A program made the position numbers and the translations under genes. Below, piece after piece: positions 10,507 through 23,796 of a stretch of DNA of 64,000 nt. This stretch comes from Hordeum vulgare subsp. vulgare. Its lineage: Eukaryota; Streptophyta; Magnoliopsida; Poales; Poaceae. Each line of letters begins with the position of its first letter. Position 1 is the stretch's first letter. The notes under the pieces were generated by a model, which was given only the letters and a program-made list of their open reading frames with translations, ran no database searches and was not told where the DNA came from. The stretch covers positions 562,856,176 through 562,920,175 of the forward strand of contig NC_058521.1 in the NCBI RefSeq assembly GCF_904849725.1, written 5' to 3'.

Positions 10507-10670
10507 TACTCCCTCCGTTCCTAAATATAAGTCTTTTAAGAGATTTCACTAGGAGTCTACATACGGAACAAAATGAGTGAATCTACATTTTAAACTATGT
10601 CTATATACATCCGTATGTAGTCCACTAGTGGAACCTCTAAAAAGACTTATATTTAGGAACGGAGGGAGTA
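10507..10670. mobile_element. Stowaway MITE (164 bp) with empty-site evidence
   Basis: Ends are TACTCCCTCCGTTCCTAAAT and ATTTAGGAACGGAGGGAGTA, with long inverted arms (TATAAGTCTTTT...AAAAAGACTTATA). Copy B1 keeps the uninserted version ('gaatctatctagttatgcag', about 9282-9300), while here the MITE splits 'atcTA' from 'TAtctagttatgcag'. This confirms insertion at TA after the B1/B2 duplication. Confidence 0.93.
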
Positions 10671-10871
10671 TCTAGTTATGCAGAAAAAATAGAAAGAAAG
10701 AAAAATTGTACAATACTCATCGACATTCAGGAATCGCATACCACATCAGGAACTGTCCAACTAAAATTATCCAACAATCTACGCTACAAAAGCATCAAGC
10801 ACTATAATATAGTGGCCAATGATGTGATTAGTGTTCATGACTAAATGTACATGTTTGAAACCAGTACAAGG

Positions 10872-12041
10872 CTAGTAGCACGAACCTCTAGTACAGAAGC
10901 TCGTGTAGGGCACGACCTTACCGAACCACCTTTGGTGAACCTTGTTGCCTTCGCCCGAATTGAGCTCAAGTGCGTACAGCCCTGCATTTGTACTCAGGAA
11001 GATGACACCAACACCTTCTGCAAAGCCAGCCAGCGTATTTGCCATGTTACCGAGGACACGAGCAGGCAGCGATGGTTCGAGCTCGATGGCCCAGCGTCGC
11101 GCCCATCCCGCAGCTCCACCGGGACCAGCCTCCATAGTCCATAGGTAGAGTTTAGCCTCCAGCAGGGACGCAAACAGCAGACTGCCGTCCTCCACCCCCA
11201 TGAGCTCAATGGTCGAGTCGATCCCCTCCTGGTCCTCAAATGGCAAGGTGATGAGAGATAGTTTTTGCTCATGCATGTTGTACTCCACGATGTTGTCACT
11301 CTCTACACATTGGACATAGACCTTATTTCCCACAAGAGCACTGTTCCCCCTTCCATTGACGAAATCGGGGTTGTGAATAGAGATCGTCTCACTCCACTGA
11401 CGAGTCTCTGATGAGTAGACGGTGGCGTGGGTTCTCAAGTTTGCATCGTTGGTGCCCACCAAGGCCACGCGGAAAGGGCCGCCATGGCAGTCGAGGTGGT
11501 CACATTGGGCCTTGGCGCAGAGCACTGAGGCACTACAGCGTACGCGATTGTCCATGTGATCGCCGAGGTGCCACCACATCATGTTGTAGAACTCGGGGTC
11601 GCGAAATGTCCACCTCTGGCCGGTGACGAGGTCGCAGACGACGAAGCCCTGGTTCCTCTTACTCTTGGGGTAGTGGAAGAGGACGAGGCCATGGCGGGAG
11701 TCGAGGACGTCCCAGCGTGAGAGGCCCAGGCCAGTCCGTGGGCGGAAGCGGTAGGCCGCGGTGGGGACGAAGTGGGAGGAGACCCGATCCTCTCGCGCGT
11801 TGGTGGTGTTGTGGAGGAAGCCCAGCACGGGCGCCGCAGCCGCGCGGCAGGTCCTGCGGTAGTCGCGGGCGAACTCGGGGGCGGACAGCATGCTGAGCCA
11901 GCTCCTGCAGCCGGCGGCGCCGCGGAAGAGGGTCGCGGGGTCGTCCTCTCGTACGCGAAGGAAGATCTCGCGCACGAGGTCGTCCATCAGCGCCGGCGAC
12001 GAGCGCGGGTGGCGCTGCGGCGGACGCGGCGTGGTCGCCAT
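10872..12041 (-). CDS. F-box protein (paralog B)
   Basis: Single-exon frame of 389 codons. An F-box is at about residues 17-55 (PALMDDLVREIFLRVREDDP...WLSMLSAPEFARDY), expected to dock on SKP1. The rest shares its block order with paralog A: LDSRHGLVLFH, VCDLVTGQRWTF, CDHLDCHGGPFRVALVG, ELMGVEDGSLLFAS, MEAGPGGAAGWARR and GVIFLSTNAGLYALEL. Identity to A is high in these blocks and lower between them. The ATG at 12039-12041 is in the same place as in A, and both genes are preceded by a GC-rich leader containing a GGGCTGGGCTG repeat (about 4431-4450 and 12206-12225). It is intact as far as I can see. The target protein is unknown. Confidence 0.85.
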   Translation of the reverse strand: MATTPRPPQRHPRSSPALMDDLVREIFLRVREDDPATLFRGAAGCRSWLSMLSAPEFARDYRRTCRAAAAPVLGFLHNTTNAREDRVSSHFVPTAAYRFRPRTGLGLSRWDVLDSRHGLVLFHYPKSKRNQGFVVCDLVTGQRWTFRDPEFYNMMWWHLGDHMDNRVRCSASVLCAKAQCDHLDCHGGPFRVALVGTNDANLRTHATVYSSETRQWSETISIHNPDFVNGRGNSALVGNKVYVQCVESDNIVEYNMHEQKLSLITLPFEDQEGIDSTIELMGVEDGSLLFASLLEAKLYLWTMEAGPGGAAGWARRWAIELEPSLPARVLGNMANTLAGFAEGVGVIFLSTNAGLYALELNSGEGNKVHQRWFGKVVPYTSFCTRGSCY

Positions 12042-12259
12042 GGAGATGGGGATTGGGGTTTTGGTGGAGGGATTTGGTTTTTGGGGCGCATTCGGCGGTG
12101 GAAGCCGCCGCCGCTTTCAGTTTCCCCCCTTTTCTCCTCCTCCTCCTCCTTCGTTTGGGAGAGAGAGAGGGAGAGGGACGGTGCCTTATGGGCTCGTGTG
12201 GCTGATCGGAATGGGCTGGGCTGGGCTGTTGCATCTTGCGAATGGGTCCAAGAAATTGC

Positions 12260-13474
12260 ACCTACTGGAAAAACAAAACTAGAAAGAGAAATGGTTTGTA
12301 TTAAAAAAAAGCTAGAGATGGTAGAAATTGAAGATGATTCTTGGATCTTACTAAAATTTAACCTTACTCAAAACAAAACGAAACCATTTTTTTACCCCAT
12401 CAGGAGAGAAATACTAAGTTATTATGGGAAATACTCATATGTGTGAATGTGAATGCAAGAAGTGGCTGACTTATAAATAATTCATCGGTTAACACGTGAG
12501 AGTCGTCAAATCAAGTTTTTTTTGGGGTATCCTTTTGCACCTACATGGATCCTAAGACTTCATCACACGGTTCTCAATCCTAAAATTAAAAATAACAAAA
12601 TTATGACAATAATTTGGTATGGAAAGCGCTAGGACAACTTCAATTGCCCCTACTTCTCCTCCATATATCCAGGCCAAAAAGACAATCAATCCAGCTCCAT
12701 TTTTCCCCGCACAATACCATGCCCCATACTCCAGTGTCTTTGGAGGGGTGGAATATTAGAGGAGTCTAAAGTGCCTGCAACGTCGCCCTGACGGCATTGT
12801 CCCCATCCACAAATTCATTTTACCAAGACTCTTCCATCTCTCCCACTCAGCACTCTTACACTCCTGGTTGCCCAACACCGACCTTCCCACCGCCCATTCC
12901 CAACTATACATGTCGCCGGTACACGCTAGAATTCTTGATCACACTTCCACATACTGTTGGGATGAATTCCTGAGGTGAAGGAGACCGAATCACTTTTCAT
13001 CTCATGAATCAGAGCTTTAGTATGTCCCTCGTGGAGTGGTGCGGTCGCTTTGGCTTCCCCAACAACGATGATCATTTCCAGTACGCCTAAGGCTTGATTG
13101 AATCACATATATTACATTTATTCAAAGAAGTGTCATATCAATGCCATAAGCATAGGGCTAGTTGCATTGAGTGTCCTGCTATACAATATTTATATTATGT
13201 TATCGCTAACATGTTGCATGCACGTGCATAAGTTTCAAAAGTTAATGAAGAGAACATTATCATTCTAGGGAATGCCACAATGCCTGACCTAGATTACATG
13301 ACAAACCTGAGCACAATTCCCACAATCACTTACAAGGTGACATCACTTGCGGGAGAGTCATCACCATCATGGCCAACTCCCTTGTCCCGGACCTTACCGA
13401 CTTGAACCCGCTTGGAGGTAATCATCTTGTTAATATTTGTCTTCCCCCTAGTGCATAAATGATAGTTTCTCGCC
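12260..13474. other. Intergenic, no gene recognised
   Basis: This is AT-rich sequence beyond the shared F-box leader. No frame above about 60 codons resembles a known family, and I see no inverted or terminal repeats. Confidence 0.5.
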
Positions 13475-13984
13475 ATGGGCACTATTGTATCTGAATTCCT
13501 AGAGTGGGACACTTATTTCACACTCCCATGCCCAACCGCCAAGGAGGGAATTCCACATTATATTGCACATGAAGAAGATGAAGCGTTCAACCAAGAAGTT
13601 TCCGAACCCGAGGAGGTAGACGAAGTAGAATTCTCATCGGAGGAAGAAGTGGAGCAAACACAAGATGACACACCAGGGAACAGGCCCTACACCACATACA
13701 CAGATGCAGTGACGGAGCTAGACGGAATATGCAGGGGGGCGAAATAGAAAATATGAGTGTTGGGGGGGGGCAAATACTAAAAAAGTTCACATCTAAGTCC
13801 TTCCAATATTTTTTTCCTTCACAAATTGGTCCAAAGCTGGGGGGCCACAGCCCCCCAGCACTACACATAGCTCCGTCGTTGCACAGATGCCAACAACCTC
13901 CAATATTCCATGAAAAACATGAGCAACCTCACCAACGTGCAGTTTAGGCTATCAGCGCCAAGAGACTATTCATGGAAGACATGA
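13475..13984 (+). pseudogene. Unidentified ORF split by a hAT MITE
   Basis: An ATG at 13475 opens a frame with an acidic stretch (EEVDEVEFSSEEEVEQ). It is interrupted at 13707 by the MITE at 13707-13881. If the MITE and one 8-bp target duplication are skipped, the frame continues from 13890 to a TGA at 13982-13984, giving 108 codons in all (...TYTDA then NNLQYSMKN). I do not recognise the family. The continuation across the insertion suggests the ORF existed before the MITE, but a chance open frame is possible because only 31 codons lie beyond. Confidence 0.4.
13707..13881. mobile_element. hAT-type MITE (175 bp)
   Basis: The termini are CAGTGACGGAGCTAG at the left and, read inward from the right, CAACGACGGAGCTATG. 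The element is flanked by a perfect 8-bp duplication CACAGATG (13699-13706 and 13882-13889). The CA.TGRCGGAG-type end and 8-bp duplication fit the hAT superfamily. The interior has runs of G and a GGGGGGCCACAGCCCCCC palindrome. It has no coding capacity. Confidence 0.88.
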
Positions 13985-14421
13985 AAAAATCTTGTATGGA
14001 AATGTCCAGGGCCCATAATTCCTTGTAGAAACCGGGACCAAAACCATTAGGGCCGTACTAGCAAGTGGATTCATTAGAAGGAGAGCATGAGTGATTTCTT
14101 CTTGAATGAAAGGTAAAGCCGGAATTATGGAAGTGAGGAAACACGATATGAAATTAACCCTTATATCTGGTGAATGTTCATAAGGAACGGGTGGCATTTT
14201 GAATGATTTTCATGGCAATTTAGATTATGTGTGGTGACGGTTTTTTCAGATTTTTCTGGGATGAAGTATTAAAAACTGTCATCTTCCAAGAAAATGTCAT
14301 GTTGCTCTAAAGAAAATGCCATTCCCACACAACTTAAAATGCCATCAAAATCGTTCGAAATGCCATGTGTTCCTATTGAACGTTCGACATGTAACATTAG
14401 TATGGACACAACTATTTTGAA

Positions 14422-14774
14422 CCCGAGCTCAAATAAGCCTGTCTAAACAGTAAAATCATAAAAAAATAAAAACAATCTGATATTTTTTTTGTGAGAAACA
14501 TTGAGAAAATTTCTAAATGCTTGTAAAATTTCATCACAAAAACACATTTGTGAAAGTCGCAGCAAAAATAAACAAAATCAATGCTTCAGAATTGGTCAAA
14601 AGCATTTTGAAGTATTGATTTCTTTTTTGCTGCCACTTCCACGAACGTCATCTTAAAGAGAAAATGTGTAGGCTCTTAAAACACTTGTTAAAGTTTATAA
14701 GAAAAATCAGAGTTTACTATTTTATCTTTATTTTTAATTTTTTTACCGTTCATCCGATCTCATTTGAGCTCGGG
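14422..14774. repeat. Foldback (long inverted repeat) element
   Basis: The left arm starts CCCGAGCTCAAAT and the right arm ends ATTTGAGCTCGGG. The arms remain alignable inward over most of 170 bp each, for example AATCAATGCTTCA near 14577 against TGAAGTATTGATT near 14611, which meet at the centre. This is a decayed hairpin-forming MITE or foldback element. I could not identify target duplications. Confidence 0.65.
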
Positions 14775-14799
14775 AGCATAAGGATACTTTCGCTTTACT

Positions 14800-15354
14800 A
14801 TGGAGTATGATGATCAAAGATTTACATTGAGAACTGAGCTAATATCTATAGAGGAAGTGCTAATACGACTTGAGAACACAACGAATCTGTTTCTAAAATG
14901 TATAATGTCATTCGCTGATGTCCTGCGGTGGCAACGAGGACTGCCATTTGTTTTCGTCCCTCCTGTATAAACCACAAGGGGTTCCCCAAAGTTTTGTCCT
15001 AACATGCTGCGCCACTGCGCTTAATGCCATTCTACTTCCATATTTTGCCTAAAAAATAGGAGGAAGTTGAGTGGATTTGAGTTTTGAGACACGGGTAGTG
15101 AATTCGGGCATATGGGGTCCTGCCCAGTGCTGTCCGCCGGCGCGTCCTGGAGCGTCTTACAAGGCTAACGTTTACTGCTTTCGGTTGCGGCACACAAAAT
15201 CCGTTTCTAAACCGTATAATACCATCCGAATATCCGATTTAAGTGGGACTAAACTATCCCACCCACTTAAATTGCTTTAGTGGGATCCCAGTGGATAGAA
15301 AAAATAATAATCGGGCAATCCCACTTAGACCACCGGAAGCCCACATTGCCCTAT
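14800..15354. other. Intergenic, no gene recognised
   Basis: No coding similarity. Around 15241-15290 there are repeated AAGTGGGA and TCCCAC motifs in both orientations. Similar motifs recur at 18393-18500, on the far side of the second Harbinger element and the cytokinin oxidase pseudogene. Confidence 0.4.
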
Positions 15355-15357
15355 TAA

Positions 15358-18226
<2,869 letters not shown>

Positions 18227-18282
18227 CTTCGGCAAGCAAGCACTTCTCCTCTCGCTGGGTGCGGTGTCCGTGGTGTATTTTG

Positions 18283-18386
18283 TAGTCCTCCCTTCCGTTC
18301 TAAAATAACTGTCTCAACTTTATACCAGTGCTAGTATAAAATTGTATTAAGCTTAAGACATTTATTTTAAAACGGAGGGAGCAGTA
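18283..18386. mobile_element. Stowaway MITE (about 104 bp), somewhat decayed
   Basis: The terminus TAGTCCTCCCTTCCGTTCTA and the inverse end AAAACGGAGGGAGCAGTA flank an interior 'ctcaactttataccagtgctagtataaaattgtattaagctt'-type palindrome (CTCAACTTTATAC and GTATAAAATTGTATTAAGC), the same family as 2403-2499. It lies just upstream of the cytokinin oxidase pseudogene. The following 350 bp up to the IQM gene have no recognised feature beyond AAGTGGGAT motifs. Confidence 0.8.
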
Positions 18387-18738
18387 TAATTTAAGTGGGA
18401 TCCCACTTATGCCCATATAATCTAGTCATTTTCTGATGGGATGTTCAACTATTCCCAGTAAACATAGTGGGATTGAATGGGTTAGAGGTGGGATGCCCAT
18501 GTATAGTCCCACCTGCAGTCTGGTGTCTCCGAAACAAATGAGGACTCTCATTTGTGTTCGTACTCTCCCTCGTGTACAAAGCATACAAGGAAATCTTTTG
18601 CCCTGCCGTGCCGCGCTCCGCCGCGCGCATGCAATGCCGTTCTCAAGTCTCAAGTCTCAAGTCTCAACCAACACAAGACGCGACAGACGGCCACGAGCGG
18701 CAAACCAGCCATCCCGCCGCCACGTTCCGCGCTCAGCT

Positions 18739-21435
18739 CTACGCCGCGCCGTGCTGAAGCAGCGGCGCCGCGGGAGCCCCGGCCGCGCCGAGGGGCGACG
18801 GCGCGCACGGGCTCTTCTGCCGCGGGGTCGCCCCGAGCCTGGGCGGGCCGGCGCCGGCGCGCGGGGACAGGGAGACCTGCTCCAGCGACCGGAACTGCAG
18901 CTCCGGCGGGTAGTCGCGCACGCACCCGATCCGCGGGCCGACGCCCGTCGTCCACCGCAGCGACAGCTGCTGCCCGAGCTGGTACGACTTGTGCGCCATC
19001 TTGGAGTTGATCCGGTGCATGATCCTCTCCTGCGGCACCACCGGCTCCTCGTCCTCCTTCCCGCCCTCCGCGCCGCGCCCCGTGAACAGGTTCGCCTTGC
19101 AGAAGTCCAGCCGGTCGCCGAACGCGCCGGCGCCCTGCTCCGCCGCGCCCTTGCCCAGACGGTTCTTGCTCACCGTCAGCCTCGGCGGCCGCTTGCGCTG
19201 CAGCCGGGTGCCCGACGAGGACCGCTTCATCCCCGGCGAGCCGGCGCCTGCCTCGCCGCTGGTGGAAGGTGGCGCGGCCGGCACGGCTTTGACCTTCTTT
19301 TTGTCACCGCGGGGGGGCTGGGCCGTGGTGTCTCCTTGCTTCACCGGCGTGCTGACCTCCGTTGTTAGATCCATCTGGGAGAGGCTGCTCCTCAGCCATT
19401 CGTCCTCCTCGCCTTCTGTTGGGCTCAACTGTACCAATTCCGACAACAGAAAAACAAATGTTCCTTCTATCAGAGAAAAACACCAACGTAATGTCCACTG
19501 TTCTTTAGCCGCCAAAAAAAAGGATCAGATTTGGTCTGCTCACCTTCACATCCGTGAGATCGACGTTCCTCTTCCTGAGATACTTCATGAACTCCCGGAA
19601 GTTCGCCTCCGTGGGCCGGTAGTGCCCGCTATGAGGCCAGACAGCCTGAAGACGAAGAAGGGTAACTGAATCAGACAGGTGAGCTTGGAACTCCAAACAT
19701 GAAACCGTGACAGGAGTAGAAATCTGCAGATCCAGGCACCTTTAGGATCCCGTTCGCGACGACTAATCTCCCGGCAGCAGATGTGGCTCCACCGGCAAGG
19801 AAGCTGGAGTGCTGAAATGTCCCTTTGCTTTTCTGCAACAATGTGCTTATTTCATCAGTTACAGGTAAATTTTATGATCCAGGTACTCGTAAAGTACTGC
19901 TGACAACGGACAAATGCCAATATTCTCTGACCGAGCCTATGTACAGAATTTTCGTCGTGCTCAGCACAAAGATCCATTTTGCATCCTTGGGCCCCTCGGA
20001 CGTGTCGACAATCTTGCGGCTCAGCCTGTACATCATCATCTTATTCTCGATTGTTACCTCATAGAACTCCCTCTCTCTCTGCACAAAGAAACAACACCAT
20101 GTTCAGATATGTGACATTTTATGCCCTGTTTTTGTTTTGTTTTGTTTCCTTGCTTGAACGCTAGTACTACATTTTCTAATTTCATATTTCTGATGGATTG
20201 GTCTACAGGTCGTAGCAACTTACAGGGCCAAGATACCTGATGCATTGCTGCAGCAGCTTCCATCTTGGGCAGTGGTCCTCAAGATTAATCTCTTTCCCTT
20301 CACCTACATCCAACCTGCCACAAACGGAATTTCAGAAATCATGAGCTTGGGTTTTGTTGATCTAGTCCGCAGATAATGCACAGAGTTCAACATGAACTGT
20401 ACCAGTAGAAGAAAGGCTGTTGACTATCGCAGCGAAGCCAGCATTTATAATAGTAGTGGAGGTTGTGACCGTACCGATGCCGAGGGTCAATCTGCCCATT
20501 GAACACTATGGAATTTGAGTTTGATGTGTTCAATGCTATTATAGGCGAGTGTTTGAAGAGAGCCATACTGCTTCTAGCCAATGCTGAAGTGCGAGCTTCT
20601 GGGCCTTTTCATCCTTGGACAAACCTTTGCCTACCTGAAGTAACAACAAAGGAACACCACCCATATGAATTCAGTATTCCGCAACACTACAATATGCTAA
20701 TGGCCATTAAGAAAATCTAAACGGCATCATTTCAGGTTCAGCAGAATATGGTTAGCTTAATGTGACACATACCTTGGCAGCCTTCATTCTGGCCCGTGAC
20801 CATCTTGAGAGGGCAGTCTCTGGCTTCTCTACCTCGAAGAATGACACTGAACTCTGCTTGAGCAGTGCGAAATCGAGCAGCTTCCACCTGAATTCGGCAT
20901 CGCAAATTTCAGCCATCGTTACGCCAGTGACAAAGAGCCACTGTATCAAATACGGCAATGGAGGACTAGCACATGGAATCGTAACATACCACCGTTGTTC
21001 GACAAGAACAGCGCAGTCAGCAAGCTGCCGTCTTGTTCTGAAGCTCCTGTACACTTTCTGCACCCTTACTGCTGCAGCCTGGTGCTGCGGGCTGACCATC
21101 CCGACAACCGGAGAATTTGGTGGCAGGTAATCTGCCCCATATTTTGGAAGGCTGTGGCCGTGCTTATGGTTACAACATTCCCTGTCAGGTTTAGGACTCA
21201 CCCTGGGTTTCGTAGTATCGACATGTAATGGAGGACCCTCCTTTCTCCTGTCATTTAAGGACCCTTTTCTTTCAGGCCTCTTAGAGCTCACCGCATCGAA
21301 CATTTCTGGAGGGGAATCAGGGGTCTCAAGGCTGCTGAGGTTGTCTAAGCTTAAGGACCGGACGAATGGCCTGTCCGAGTTATCATCATCTGCTGGTAAG
21401 TAGTCATCCGGTGGGTATGAAATCGACAGGCCCAT
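18739..21435 (-). CDS. IQ-motif calmodulin-binding protein (IQM family), 9 exons
   Basis: Coding exons on the minus strand: 20990-21435, 20773-20887, 20569-20634, 20403-20491, 20224-20314, 19932-20078, 19740-19832, 19544-19645 and 18739-19428. All introns are GT-AG, phases agree, and the total is 1839 bp (612 residues). The start [14 protein letters not shown] is conserved in this plant family. An IQ motif lies at about residues 120-140 ([15 protein letters not shown]). The conserved core follows: [81 protein letters not shown] and [18 protein letters not shown]. The C-terminal exon holds [19 protein letters not shown] and [19 protein letters not shown] proteins bind calmodulin and act in stress and hormone responses; the exact role of this one is unknown. 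The gene looks intact. A 5' non-coding exon ending near 21894 (GAATTGAG then GTATGTTG on the minus strand) is possible. The least certain junction is the exon 6 donor at 19931. Confidence 0.93.
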
Positions 21436-22240
21436 GATTTGCCTTAGGTCTATTGTTTCCTCTGTATGGCCTGCTTCTGCTGTTTTAGATCTCTGTGCCA
21501 GTTGTGTTCTTTATGAGTACGTCGACGCCCTACGTGAAAAGAGGGAAAACAAAGGACATCAAATGTGTTCGGCCTCTGTAAATTAACAAAGTAGTCTTAA
21601 TAACAGATTTCATGTAGAGTATTATCTTCCATTGTTCTCTATCTTATCAAGGCACACCGGTCATGGATTTGTGCAATTTTTTCACATCTTACCTCTTATG
21701 GTAAGATCATAAGTATATAATCTTTATATGTAACATATTTTCATAAGTGGAACGCCAGAAAAATCTGGAACAAAATGCAAACCGCAAAAGCATTTCGTTG
21801 CTCGTTTCTTGATACGTGCACATTCTGACCAAGCGAACGGGTAGATCATGGAAAAGGATTTCTGCCGCAAGAATCGAGTAATCATCAACATACCTCAATT
21901 CCTCCACACTTCTTGCACGATCCACCCAACTGAATCTCCGGATGAGATGTGAAGGCGCGCAGAATGGTAGAAGAACAAAATTTGCAGGAGAAAATGAGAG
22001 GTGAATGGGTAATGGCCGTGGAAAAGGGGCACATGACCAAAATCCGGAGGTGGTTTGTTTCAGGCTTCAGCCTATAAATAACAAAGGAAGGTTTGAGGTG
22101 CATAAATGTCTGTTGGAAAAAATAAAACAAAGGGAGATACATCGCTGAGTATTGGCTGTGGATATACCTGTTTTTTTCCTAGAAAAAGAGAATAAACCAT
22201 GTGTAGGACAAATAATGGTACAGTGAGAGTGTTAACACAA
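21436..22240. other. Upstream region of the IQM gene
   Basis: No independent gene is seen. By position it should hold the 5' leader and promoter. A plausible leader-exon donor is at about 21893. No TATA box could be assigned with confidence. Confidence 0.45.
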
Positions 22241-22300
22241 TAATTGTACGAGGTGTGCTTGGGTACACAACCCCCCTCACAAAACATAGAAGGGAACGTA

Positions 22301-22406
22301 TACCCACCTCGTATTGTACACTACAGGTTATCGTACGTATGCAATACGAGGTGGGTATGCGTACGACGACATGTAGTGTATAAAATTGTACAATACGAGA
22401 TGGGTA
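22301..22406. repeat. 16-bp motif repeated in inverted and direct orientation
   Basis: TACCCACCTCGTATTG (22301-22316) is perfectly inverted at 22342-22357 (CAATACGAGGTGGGTA). The second form recurs with one change at 22391-22406 (CAATACGAGATGGGTA). A weaker relative is near 22246 (GTACGAGGTGTGC). The pair can form a hairpin with a 25-base loop. No element boundary is visible. Confidence 0.85.
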
Positions 22407-22489
22407 CACGTTTCTCTTTCTACGTACTTTTGGGGAGAGTGGAATACCAAAGCAAAAGTATAATTGTACACTGAGAGACATCCAAGGCT

Positions 22490-23500
22490 CCAAACAATAG
22501 AGGCACTAGACAACCCCCCAACCCCGCCCCGCTCGGACGACTCAAGGGGCGAACCCTAGTCGCGCCGCCGAGCGTCCTCCTCCCCCACCCTTCCTCGTTG
22601 CCGCTTGAGGCAACCACCGGGCAAGCCTAGGACACTGCCAAGGATGGTGGCGACGGGGCCCATGTAACCCTGCCTCCACGGGGGGAGCTCGGGATCAGGA
22701 GCAGCGGCTCCTTTGGCGAGGCACCACCGGCTCTTTGTTGAGCGGCAGTGGATACGGTGGATCATTTGTCTTGGTCGCGCGGACGGCGGGATCCGTGTGG
22801 TCGAGGACGACCGATGTGTGAGATCAGGCGCCCCCATCCTTCCCATGCTCGGCGTGCGAGCCTGCTTGGTCGGGCTGTGCTTCCCTGGGTCATTGGCGTC
22901 CGACGGGAGGTGCTGCTGGTGGCGGGGACTAAGTCCAGGTGAAATCCCTAGCCGGTCGTGGTCGGCCATGTCGAGGAGTCGGTCGAGGACACCGTTTCGA
23001 GGCATCGGTATGGACCGATCCCCTCACTTCCCCTTCCCCCATCTCTCCCGGACGACAGCCCTAACTTTTTTGGGCAGCGACCGCGCTCTTGGCTTTGTTC
23101 CCTTCTTGAAGGCGCCGCATTGGAAGCCTTGTGGTCGGGGGGTGCTTGTGGATGGTGTGTGGCGGCAACGGCGATGTGGCCCTCTTGTCCTAGCTTGGAA
23201 CTTTCCCTCTCCGGTGTTTGATGTGCGCAACGACGATTTTCTGCTCAAGGAGAGCTTCACACATCTTGTTGGGGATGCGCTGACCCTCCCTAAGTGGTCA
23301 TCATCTGACCGCATCCACCCCATGCTACGACGATGCGGCGCCTTCGATCCAAGCGAGGAGGTAGTGGACTTCTTCCATGATGGTGCTCTGGATATGTCGA
23401 CCTGGGGGCCATAGGTGCATGGCGACGACATGCCCCACTGGTGTCGTGCCCTCTTTCCTCTGAGACAGCTGTAAGAGCACAATTTATCCTAAGAAGTTTT
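22490..23500. other. Unidentified GC-rich region
   Basis: This is GC-rich sequence with an open frame of 233 codons at 22713-23414 (plus) and antisense frames. None resembles a known protein, and codon use follows base composition. It could be the 5' part of a transposable element or a decayed gene. Confidence 0.35.
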
Positions 23501-23539
23501 GATGGTTGACGACGATGCCCCTTGCGGACAAATCATGTG

Positions 23540-23796
23540 CATTAAACTTTCAGAGAATTATCAGGTGGCATGAGACGGTTATTTCCCCCTCATTGGTTGA
23601 AGGAGAATACGGTGCTTAGCTATCGATGTAGTGTTGGTGGACTTGAGTAATAGGTAAACCCATACTATCAAGAGGGGATCCGTGTATGGAAAGGTTGGGT
23701 AGAACAAACTCACACACACTTGCACGCCATCTGATTCCCAGAGCAATGGAGCCTCCTTTCTCCCTCTAAGTGCATAGAAGTTGTATAAGCGGAAGT
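23540..23796 (+). mobile_element. Left part of copia element D LTR (approximate start)
   Basis: Element A is inserted directly after 23796, and the sequence resumes at 45420. The joined host sequence leads into an LTR-like region with a TATA box, a primer-binding site and a gag frame, so this left piece is probably the upstream part of the same LTR. Its outer boundary was not found; 23540 is a placeholder. Confidence 0.4.

Larger units (their letters stand above)
9687..10871. repeat. Duplicated F-box downstream flank, copy B2
   Basis: This is the second, near-identical tandem copy of the B1 segment, lying directly downstream of F-box gene B. It starts at 'ccagccaaccgccctattg', which matches 'ggccggccaaccgccctattg' in B1 near 8594, and holds a MITE at 10507-10670 that B1 lacks. 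B1 and B2 therefore arose by a local tandem duplication of roughly 1.1 kb. Confidence 0.75.

Noticed and set aside
22713..23414. 233-codon frame on the plus strand
   Set aside because: No recognisable motif, antisense frames of similar length, no conserved start context; kept only as an unidentified region.
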